The notes beneath the pieces are model-generated. The model searched no databases and was not told where the DNA came from. It worked only from the letters and a program-made list of their open reading frames with translations. A DNA stretch of 10,136 bases from Dehalococcoidia bacterium (GTDB lineage Bacteria; Chloroflexota; Dehalococcoidia; GIF9; AB-539-J10): NCBI GenBank assembly GCA_030612165.1, contig JAUWOK010000033.1, positions 1-10,136 of the forward strand, given 5' to 3'. The position numbers and the translations under genes were made by a program. How positions within the stretch are numbered: position 1 is the stretch's first letter; each line of letters begins with the position of its first letter. Positions 1 to 5,521 of this stretch are shown here, one piece after another.

Positions 1-49
1 CCTCCCCCCGGCACACTTCCGTTTCGGTTTTCCGCTATACTTTAGTGAA

Positions 50-691
50 ATGGTGAACCAGGAAAACATTATACTGATAGACAAACCCAGTGGCCTTACC
101 TCTTTTCAAGTCGTGGAGAAGATAAAAAAGGGGCTCGGCGTAAAGGCTGGCCACACAGGGACACTGGATCCATCCGCCACTGGATTGCTCATCATCCTCA
201 CAGGCAAACGCACTAAGGAAGCTGCCACCTTTCTGCACATGGATAAAACTTACGAGGTCAATGCTGTCCTGGGTATTGAGACCGATAGTTTCGATTCGGA
301 GGGGCAGATTTTGGCACGCTGCGAGAGCAAGGTCTCCAGACAAGAATTGGAAACAGCACTCAACGATTTTAGGGGAAAGATCTGGCAGGTACCTCCCGCT
401 TTCTCCGCCAAAAAAATAGCAGGGAGAAAAGCCTACCACCTGGCACGCAAAGGGATACAGGTAGATATGCCCCCAAGAGAGGTAACTACTTATTCGCTAC
501 AGCTAAAAGACTTCTGTTTCCCTTTTTTCACTCTGACATGTGAAGTTTCTTCGGGTTTCTATGTGAGAAGCCTGATTCACGACATCGGCAAAAAACTGGC
601 GACCGGCGCCTGTGTGCAAGAGGTGCGCCGCACCCATATAGGACAATACAAAGTGGAGCAAGCCACAAAGCTGGAGGATATTCTGTTATAA
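50..691 (+). CDS. truB: tRNA pseudouridine(55) synthase TruB, short form
   Basis: The product should convert U55 to pseudouridine in the T-loop of tRNAs in the cytoplasm. The 213-aa protein opens with IDKPSGLTS (residues 10-18). It then has AGHTGTLDPSATG (33-45), where Asp40 is the expected catalytic aspartate. LGIETDSFDSEG follows, then QVPPAFSAKKIAGRKAYHLAR, all TruB family signatures. It is about 100 residues shorter than E. coli TruB and stops just after the catalytic domain, so the C-terminal RNA-binding extension is missing; short versions exist in several phyla. The ATG at 50 fits the family N-terminus. No good Shine-Dalgarno sequence precedes it, and a TATACT box lies only 8 nt upstream, so a leaderless start is possible. 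The next gene begins 37 bp downstream with its own strong ribosome binding site. Confidence 0.95.
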   Translation: MVNQENIILIDKPSGLTSFQVVEKIKKGLGVKAGHTGTLDPSATGLLIILTGKRTKEAATFLHMDKTYEVNAVLGIETDSFDSEGQILARCESKVSRQELETALNDFRGKIWQVPPAFSAKKIAGRKAYHLARKGIQVDMPPREVTTYSLQLKDFCFPFFTLTCEVSSGFYVRSLIHDIGKKLATGACVQEVRRTHIGQYKVEQATKLEDILL

Positions 692-728
692 TTGCTATCA
701 TAATCAATATGGAAAAGGAGCCGCTGAT

Positions 729-1070
729 ATGTTTGAACATTTACCACAAATAACAGAGGAATCAAGCATGGTCGTAGCAGCGAAGGAAATTCCCTACTTT
801 TGCGAACTGGTACAAGGTTGCACGGAAAACTTTCAGGATCTGACTGCGCTGATGGACTGCGTCTGCAAAGATATAGACGAAACCAATCCCTGGTTGGGCA
901 AAGCCCTGCGTGCGTCTATGCTGGGGATCATCAATGGATTTAAGGAAAACCTGCCTGGTGTAGAAGGGATTGAACAATTCACTATGGCTTTGACTGCTCC
1001 TGGAATACTGGGGCTCTTACGGCTCGTGGACCGCGCTTTGGAGGCCGCTACCCTGGAAAAGATGAAATAA
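729..1070 (+). CDS. Hypothetical 113-aa helical protein
   Basis: I do not recognise this family. The start is well supported: AAGGAG at 715-720 lies 8 nt before the ATG. The protein looks mostly alpha-helical. It has an acidic N-terminal half with four cysteines (25, 31, 44 and 46, the last two as CVC) and a more hydrophobic C-terminal half (about 84-106). There is no signal peptide and no convincing membrane span. The cysteine spacing matches no metal site I know. It lies between truB and the L21-L27-L31 genes and is co-oriented with both, so it may be co-transcribed with truB. A promoter-like TTGACA follows it before rplU. A function tied to translation would only be guilt by association. 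The ORF has normal codon use and a good ribosome binding site, so I think it is a real gene. Confidence 0.75.
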   Translation: MFEHLPQITEESSMVVAAKEIPYFCELVQGCTENFQDLTALMDCVCKDIDETNPWLGKALRASMLGIINGFKENLPGVEGIEQFTMALTAPGILGLLRLVDRALEAATLEKMK

Positions 1071-1128
1071 ACACGCACCTCCGAACAATATGGAATAGCC
1101 TTTTCTAGAATCCACGACCCGTATTCAT

Positions 1129-1158
1129 TTGACACCCTTCTCGTTCTAATGGTAGCAT
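1129..1158 (+). promoter_or_regulatory. Candidate promoter for rplU-rpmA-rpmE
   Basis: A perfect -35 hexamer TTGACA (1129-1134) is followed after 18 bp by TAGCAT (1153-1158), a 4 of 6 match to a -10 box. Transcription would begin near 1165, leaving a leader of about 15 nt that contains the GGAG site of rplU. The -10 lies inside a small perfect hairpin, GGTAG-CATT-CTACC (1151-1164). If transcription instead comes through from upstream, that hairpin would be in the RNA just before the L21 start. Confidence 0.4.
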
Positions 1159-1179
1159 TCTACCCGTATTGGAGATATT

Positions 1180-1518
1180 GTGGAAACTTACGCTATTATA
1201 GGTGCGGGAGGAAAGCAACATAAGGTCTCTCCCCAACAGACAATAAAAGTTGAACGCCTCGGCGTCCCCATGGGCAGCCCTGTGGAGATTGGTGAAGTGT
1301 TTTTTATAAGCGATGGCTCAGACATACTCGTCGGCGATCCCCTTGTGAAAGGAGCCAAGGTCATGGCCACTTCACAGGGTGAGGTTAAGGGAGATAAAAT
1401 TATTGTTTTTAAATATAAAAACAAGACACGTTACCAGCGTAAAACAGGTCATCGTCAGATATACACTGTTTTGACAATAGATAAAATCCTTAAACCGGGA
1501 GTGGAAAGTGGCACATAA
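1180..1518 (+). CDS. rplU: Large ribosomal subunit protein bL21
   Basis: This is L21, a 23S rRNA-binding protein of the 50S subunit. The 112-aa product opens with METYAIIGAGGKQHKV, the standard beginning (YAII..GGKQ). It ends with the family signature YKNKTRYQRKTGHRQIYTVL, where the GHRQ and TxLxI elements are diagnostic. The start is GTG at 1180, set by GGAG at 1171-1174 with a 5-nt spacer and by the family N-terminus. The stop overlaps the start of rpmA by 11 bp, so the two are translationally linked. Many Firmicutes carry a small protease gene (prp) between these two; here there is none. Confidence 0.97.
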   Translation: METYAIIGAGGKQHKVSPQQTIKVERLGVPMGSPVEIGEVFFISDGSDILVGDPLVKGAKVMATSQGEVKGDKIIVFKYKNKTRYQRKTGHRQIYTVLTIDKILKPGVESGT

Positions 1519-1765
1519 GAAAGCTGGCGGTAGTTCGCATTGCGGGCGTGATAGCCGAGGAAAACGTCTGGGAGTGAAAAAGTATGGCGGAGAGTGTGTC
1601 CGTGCGGGGAATATCCTGGTACGGCAACGTGGGACACGCATACTACCCGGCAATAATGTAGGCATGGGAAGAGATTACACTCTTTTTTCGTTAATGGACG
1701 GCTTTGCTAAATATGAGCCAGCCACTAAATATAAAAAGAGGGTCAGCGTATACGATGAAAGATAA
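1508..1765 (+). CDS. rpmA: Large ribosomal subunit protein bL27
   Basis: This is L27, whose N-terminal tail reaches the peptidyl transferase centre. The 85-aa protein starts MAHKKAGG and contains the signature GNILVRQRGTRILPG and GNNVGMGRDYTLF. The start is GTG at 1508 with GGAG at 1498-1501 and a 6-nt spacer, inside the end of rplU. The N-terminus is the mature form with no cleavable extension, which argues against a typical Firmicute. The usual GGS[ST]-[KR]-N-G-R-D-S stretch here reads GGSSHCGRDS, a mild departure at two positions. It overlaps rpmE by 11 bp. Confidence 0.97.
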   Translation: MAHKKAGGSSHCGRDSRGKRLGVKKYGGECVRAGNILVRQRGTRILPGNNVGMGRDYTLFSLMDGFAKYEPATKYKKRVSVYDER

Positions 1766-1961
1766 AATCCATCCCCGATACTACGAAGACGCCAAAGTTA
1801 CTTGCCATTGCGGTAATACTTTCACCACTGGCGCCACTACGCCTGAGATCAAGATTGAAATATGCAGTAAATGCCACCCTCTCTATACAGGCAAACAACG
1901 AATTGTCGATACGATGGGCAGGGTGGAAAGGTTTAAGAAACGCTATAATCTGAAAGATTAA
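1755..1961 (+). CDS. rpmE: Large ribosomal subunit protein bL31, zinc-binding type
   Basis: This is L31 of the 50S subunit. The ATG at 1755 gives 68 aa beginning MKDKIHPRYY, the normal L31 start; an upstream in-frame ATG at 1704 would add 17 residues with no L31 similarity. Cys17, Cys19, Cys37 and Cys40 (CHC and CSKC) form the zinc site of the C+ type. The ending DTMGRVERFKKRY is characteristic. It overlaps the end of rpmA by 11 bp. GAGGG at 1738-1742 is a possible but distant ribosome binding site, so coupling to rpmA translation is likely. A strong stem-loop follows 26 bp after the stop. Confidence 0.97.
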   Translation: MKDKIHPRYYEDAKVTCHCGNTFTTGATTPEIKIEICSKCHPLYTGKQRIVDTMGRVERFKKRYNLKD

Positions 1962-1987
1962 TTCATAAATATTATCAGAAACTCTCA

Positions 1988-2020
1988 AGGAGTAGAGATT
2001 TCTCTACTCCTCTTTGGTTT
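1988..2020 (+). terminator. Terminator after the L21-L27-L31 genes
   Basis: A perfect 11-bp inverted repeat (AGGAGTAGAGA, 1988-1998, and TCTCTACTCCT, 2001-2011) with a very tight loop is followed by the T-rich CTTTGGTTT. It lies between rpmE and the DUF1385 gene and reads as an intrinsic terminator in the + direction. The T-tract is broken by GG, so readthrough into the next gene is possible. Confidence 0.75.
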
Positions 2021-2030
2021 AATCAAAAGA

Positions 2031-3005
2031 ATGAAGACAAAATCTTTCCACTACGGGGGGCAGGCAGTTATCGGCGGAGTACTAATGCTCGGCAAAGAGA
2101 ATATGGCCACCTCTGTACGCCACCCCGACGGAGAAATAGTCACTACCAGCCAATCGCTACCGGGGATTTACCGGGGGCGGTTACGCAAGATTCCCTTACT
2201 CAGGGGCATAATAGTTCTTGTTCAATCTTTAATCACAGGCATCCAGGCCTTATTTCACTCGGCACAAATCGCCTCAGGCGAGGAGGGCGAAGAGGAAAAG
2301 TTGTCACCTGCTCTTTTATGGGGCACTTTCGCTGCCAGTGTTGCTTTCACTGTCGCCATCTTCTTTGTCACACCATTGCTTATCACTCGCCACGTGATCG
2401 ACCCTCACATTCAGTCTGTGCTCTTAAGCAACATCGTCGAAGGATTACTGCGCATCGGAGTATTCCTTGTCTATCTTAAGTTGATAGGGCTCATGTCTGA
2501 CATCAGAGACGTCTTTGCCTGTCACGGGGCAGAGCATAAAGTAGTCAACGCTCACGAGAAAGGATGCTCCATGGAGATAGAAAAAATCAGAGATTACTCC
2601 ACAGCTCACGCCCGCTGCGGTACGAGTTTCCTTTTCGCCGTTCTGATTATTTCCATACTGGTCTTCGCTCTGCTCGGCCATCAGGTACTGTGGCTCAGCA
2701 TCCTGTCCCGCATCATCCTTCTCCCCCTTGTTGCCGCAATCAGCTACGAAATAACCCAACTCGTCGCAAAACTTGCCTTGCAAGAGGAGAGTCATGTCGC
2801 CCCACGGAGCAGGAACCTCACTCAAAAAGTGCTGACGAGTGTTCTCCTCTCGCCGGGTTTAATGCTGCAATCATTAACGACGAGAGAGCCAAGTGATGCG
2901 CAACTGGAGGTTGCCCTCTCTGCGTTAAACAGGGTAATTGAAGCCGACAAGCACTGTGAAGAGGAAAAAGAGGCTAATCCTGAATCAGGTCATCCTGACT
3001 CTTAA
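2031..3005 (+). CDS. DUF1385 family membrane protein (YqhQ-like)
   Basis: This 324-aa protein belongs to the DUF1385 (YqhQ) family, polytopic membrane proteins of unknown biochemical function. Recognisable blocks are GGQAVIGGVLM (9-19), VRHPDGEIV (29-37), FACHGAEHKVVNAHEKG (162-178), RCGTSF (195-200) and SLTTREPSDAQLEVALSAL (281-299). Hydrophobic segments at about 95-118, 130-156 and 198-248 (probably two spans) suggest four membrane helices. The usual GGQAVIEGVMM has Gly in place of Glu here. The C-terminal 20 residues are very acidic and hydrophilic. No Shine-Dalgarno sequence is visible before the ATG at 2031; the start rests on the family N-terminus. The upstream terminator implies separate or weak transcription. 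The 3' end overlaps the convergent hisI gene by 32 bp. Confidence 0.9.
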   Translation: MKTKSFHYGGQAVIGGVLMLGKENMATSVRHPDGEIVTTSQSLPGIYRGRLRKIPLLRGIIVLVQSLITGIQALFHSAQIASGEEGEEEKLSPALLWGTFAASVAFTVAIFFVTPLLITRHVIDPHIQSVLLSNIVEGLLRIGVFLVYLKLIGLMSDIRDVFACHGAEHKVVNAHEKGCSMEIEKIRDYSTAHARCGTSFLFAVLIISILVFALLGHQVLWLSILSRIILLPLVAAISYEITQLVAKLALQEESHVAPRSRNLTQKVLTSVLLSPGLMLQSLTTREPSDAQLEVALSALNRVIEADKHCEEEKEANPESGHPDS

Positions 3006-3303
3006 TTTCTCTGAAAAAGCAGCTGCGGTTGCCCGTATGACATGTCGGCCCCACGGGATCTACTTTGACCAGCAAAGCGTCACTATCACAATCTTTCGTG
3101 ACGGAGCGTAACCTGAGAAAGTTGCCCGAGGTGGCCCCTTTATGCCATAACTCCTGCCGGCTGCGGCTGTAAAACCAGACATCGCCACTTTCCATGCTTA
3201 ACTTGAGTGACTCTTTGTTCATATACCCCAGCATGAGAACATCGCCGCTTGCGTCGTCCTGAACAATCGCGGGAATTAGCCCCCTGCTGTCAAACTTTAA
3301 CAT
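2974..3303 (-). CDS. hisI: Phosphoribosyl-AMP cyclohydrolase
   Basis: HisI opens the adenine ring of phosphoribosyl-AMP in the third step of histidine synthesis, in the cytoplasm. The 109-aa protein has VLMLGYMNKESL (22-33), WFYSRSRQELWHKGATSGN (43-61) and DCDSDALL (71-78), with Asp71, Asp73 and Asp75 as metal ligands. Cys72, Cys88 (CHTGNRSC) and Cys95 are the expected zinc ligands. It is a free-standing cyclohydrolase without the fused HisE pyrophosphatase domain. I chose ATG at 3303 over an in-frame TTG 18 bp upstream because GGAGGG and GAAGGA lie just before it and the family starts at LKFD. It follows hisA by 61 bp. The expected middle partner hisF is absent from the window. Confidence 0.95.
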   Translation of the reverse strand: MLKFDSRGLIPAIVQDDASGDVLMLGYMNKESLKLSMESGDVWFYSRSRQELWHKGATSGNFLRLRSVTKDCDSDALLVKVDPVGPTCHTGNRSCFFREIKSQDDLIQD

Positions 3304-3364
3304 TTGTCCTTCGCCCTCCAACCATTGTCTTCTTCAACTTGCCTGCCATATCCCGCTCTACACA

Positions 3365-4078
3365 TCAAGTCACCACTGTTATCGCTTTTGCCAGATTAAT
3401 ATCTCCTGTATAGAGTGCCTTGCCTATGATAACACCCTCCACGCCTAAACTCTTAAGCCTCGTCAGATGTTCCATACTGGAGACACCCCCTGAAGCTATG
3501 ACAGGAATATCAACGGAAGAAACCAGCCCGCCGGTCATGACGAAATCAGGTTCCGTCAGAGTACCATCGCGAGCTATATCAGTATAGATGATACGCTTCA
3601 CCCCCGCCGATACCATCCTGCCAGCCATTTCCAGCACACCTATCATCGTACTTTTTTGCCAGCCACGAACAGCCACTCGGCCGTCACGAGCATCAATGCC
3701 AACCACCACAGCCTCGTCAAAACGGTGGCATATTCTTTCAAGCAACGCCAGGTCTTCCACCGCCAGCGTGCCCAAAACGACACGCGTTACGCCCCTCTCC
3801 AGTATTTCGGCAATCGTGTCTTCGTTTCTGATACCCCCTCCCACCTCCACAAACAACTCCGTCTGCTTTACAATTTCTTCAACGATGCTCAAATTCTGCG
3901 GCTTGCCTGCCAGCGCCCCGGCCAGATCAACAACATGAAGCCACTCTGCCCCCTGAGTCTGCCATTGCAAAGCCATCGTCAGGGGATCATCGGCAAAAAC
4001 AGTTTGGCGAGAGTAATCACCCTGGTAAAGGCGAACACACTTCCCTTCTCTGATATCAATAGCCGGAATTATTTTCAC
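3365..4078 (-). CDS. hisA: ProFAR isomerase (HisA)
   Basis: HisA isomerises ProFAR to PRFAR, an Amadori rearrangement in the fourth step of histidine synthesis. The (beta/alpha)8 barrel is complete at 237 aa. It opens with KIIPAIDIREGKCVRLYQGD (2-21, catalytic Asp8). VDLAGALAG and VEVGGGIRNEDTI (78-90) follow, then VGIDARDG (catalytic Asp129), YTDIARDGT (165-173) and IASGGVSSMEHL (194-205), and the second phosphate-binding loop VIIGKALY (216-223). The reading frame stays open 66 bp further upstream, but that would overlap the end of the activase gene and adds no family similarity. GTG at 4078 gives the normal HisA start and leaves a 10-nt gap after the activase stop. The ribosome binding site is weak, so translational coupling to the activase is plausible. 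Confidence 0.95.
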   Translation of the reverse strand: MKIIPAIDIREGKCVRLYQGDYSRQTVFADDPLTMALQWQTQGAEWLHVVDLAGALAGKPQNLSIVEEIVKQTELFVEVGGGIRNEDTIAEILERGVTRVVLGTLAVEDLALLERICHRFDEAVVVGIDARDGRVAVRGWQKSTMIGVLEMAGRMVSAGVKRIIYTDIARDGTLTEPDFVMTGGLVSSVDIPVIASGGVSSMEHLTRLKSLGVEGVIIGKALYTGDINLAKAITVVT

Positions 4079-4088
4079 TGGCAAACGC

Positions 4089-5309
4089 TCAATAACCGAC
4101 AATTCTCCCATCGTCTGTCTTGTAAATGACAACCTCCAAGCCAATATCCTTGAGCGTCCTGTGCACCATAGCTACCTCGTCATCAGGAGCAAGTAGAAAT
4201 TTTGCTCGGAACTCAGGGGTGTAGTTTTGCAAGTCCACAACAATAGCAGGATCAATGCTATGTATTGCCTCCCCCATCGCTTTAACTTCATCCACATCAT
4301 TTAAGGCTTTGTTATAAGGGAAACCCACCCCGAGCGTTATCTTGTCTTTATATTCAGTATCAATGTAGCGCACAGCATCCCAGGCAGTCCTGCAATATTT
4401 CTCCGCTAAATCCCTGTCACGCAATCCTGTTACGTGCATAAAGTTTTCCAAATGCAACGCCTTTAACCCTATAACTATATCAGTCATGCCCGCCTGGTAC
4501 AGTTCATCCACATAGCTATCAGTCAGGAGCGAGCCGTTAGTAGCAACCAGAATGTGTACCTGGGGACCAGGATTTAAGTCCTTAAGTTCCTTGATAAATT
4601 GTATTAACCAGGGGCGATTCAAGGTGCACTCCCCTCCGGAAATACTCAGCGTTATACTCTCCGCTCTCCTCATCTCCTTCTCTTTGGTCAATCTCTTTGC
4701 CGCGTGCGCAGGAGTAAAAAGATTACCTATCCCTTTAAAAGAAATCTCCCAGCTCTGGCATTGAGGACAACGAAAATCGCACCCCGCCAAGTAACAACAT
4801 ACTTCGGGGTATGGAGCAAATCTCACTCCGTCTACATAAGGGCCAGACTGTTCCCCGGGAATAAAACCAGTGAACCCCCCCACGATTCTCACAGGAACAT
4901 AATCTTCGGGTAATTTCGTTTTCACCTTCATGCCTTCCCTGACTCCCACATTACAGGCAGGCTTTATTACGCCATCCACTTCAACCGCGCAAGCCCAACA
5001 AGCACCAACCCCACAAGGAGCAAAAACGCTTTGTTCTTCAGGTATTAAGGGAAGGCGACGACTGATCTCCTTCAAAGCAGCCTCTACCGTGATCCTTTCC
5101 GGCACCCACACTTTCTCACCATTCACTTTCAGGGAGACTTTGCCCTTCCGCTTCTCCTCAACCATCTCCAGGGCTTCATGAGGGCAGATCAGAGCACAGG
5201 CACCACAGCCGTAGCAAACAGCCTCCTCTTCCCCAGGACAAGAAACCGAGCGGCTACAAACACCACACTTCTGACACTTGTCTGGATGATGAACCGCAAC
5301 ATAAAACAT
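4089..5309 (-). CDS. Radical SAM glycyl radical enzyme activase with ferredoxin domains
   Basis: This 406-aa protein has three iron-sulfur modules. First come two ferredoxin-like 4Fe-4S sets, Cys12/15/18/24 and Cys32/35/38/42, each ending in CP. Next, after a short beta-rich stretch (58-75), is a 2Fe-2S-type set, Cys99/104/107/119 (CGVGACWACAVEV), resembling the Fer2_4 domain of sarcosine oxidase-type proteins. Last is a radical SAM core with Cys177-x3-Cys181-x2-Cys184 (CDFRCPQCQSWEIS), the SAM-binding GGE (225-227) and ATNGSLL (256-262). It should reductively cleave SAM and abstract hydrogen from the glycyl loop of a partner. Two candidate partners lie upstream on the same strand. Known activases either lack ferredoxin domains or carry them inserted after the CxxxCxxC motif; here they are N-terminal. 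The core motif also resembles other PflA-like radical SAM proteins, so the activase role is inferred from context. No Shine-Dalgarno sequence is visible at the ATG. Confidence 0.85.
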   Translation of the reverse strand: MFYVAVHHPDKCQKCGVCSRSVSCPGEEEAVCYGCGACALICPHEALEMVEEKRKGKVSLKVNGEKVWVPERITVEAALKEISRRLPLIPEEQSVFAPCGVGACWACAVEVDGVIKPACNVGVREGMKVKTKLPEDYVPVRIVGGFTGFIPGEQSGPYVDGVRFAPYPEVCCYLAGCDFRCPQCQSWEISFKGIGNLFTPAHAAKRLTKEKEMRRAESITLSISGGECTLNRPWLIQFIKELKDLNPGPQVHILVATNGSLLTDSYVDELYQAGMTDIVIGLKALHLENFMHVTGLRDRDLAEKYCRTAWDAVRYIDTEYKDKITLGVGFPYNKALNDVDEVKAMGEAIHSIDPAIVVDLQNYTPEFRAKFLLAPDDEVAMVHRTLKDIGLEVVIYKTDDGRIVGY

Positions 5310-5389
5310 AATGCTATAAAATTATCTAACGGCAACCATTAGGATGAGAGAAAAACTCTCTCTTCCCGCACAATATCAAGACCAGAAAC

Positions 5390-5417
5390 ATTATACCAAA
5401 GTCCCTTCTCGAAACAA
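5390..5417 (-). promoter_or_regulatory. Extended -10 promoter for activase-hisA-hisI
   Basis: On the - strand a perfect TATAAT (5390-5395) is preceded directly by TGG, making an extended -10 element. A weak -35, TTGTTT (5412-5417), lies 16 bp away. Transcription would begin near 5383, about 75 nt before the activase ATG. It lies downstream of two hairpins that follow GRE1, as expected for a separate transcription unit. Confidence 0.6.
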
Positions 5418-5423
5418 AAGCTC

Positions 5424-5455
5424 GTGAATAATACCCTTTTCCCGTATTCATTCAC
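5424..5455. repeat. Imperfect inverted repeat upstream of the activase promoter
   Basis: GTGAAT-AATAC (5424-5434) pairs with GTATT-c-ATTCAC (5444-5455), giving an 11-bp stem with one bulged base around a 9-nt loop. It begins 6 bp upstream of the -35 of the activase promoter. It could be a regulator-binding site, or a back-up terminator of GRE1, since the - strand downstream of it is fairly T-rich. Sequence alone does not decide between these. Confidence 0.5.
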
Positions 5456-5461
5456 AAATAG

Positions 5462-5491
5462 AAAGAGAGGGAGATAATTCTCCCTCTCTTT
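5462..5491 (-). terminator. Terminator after GRE1
   Basis: A perfect 13-bp inverted repeat (5462-5474 with 5479-5491) with a 4-nt loop lies 30 bp past the GRE1 stop. Read on the - strand, the stem ends in CTCTCTTT and continues CTATTTG, a short T-rich tail. It should reduce or end transcription from the glycyl radical enzyme genes before the activase. Confidence 0.75.
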
Positions 5492-5521
5492 ACACTCATC
5501 GCCAAGAAAAAAGGGGCAGCT

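Noticed and set aside
1151..1164. L21 autoregulatory leader hairpin
   Set aside because: The 5-bp GGTAG/CTACC hairpin is too small to assign to a known leader family and overlaps the candidate -10, so it may not be transcribed.
4079..4144. Longer HisA N-terminus beginning at 4144
   Set aside because: It would overlap the activase gene by 56 bp and adds 22 residues without HisA similarity; GTG at 4078 gives the standard start.
5310..5521. Small subunit gene between GRE1 and the activase
   Set aside because: The gap is filled by hairpins and a promoter; no supported open frame is found.
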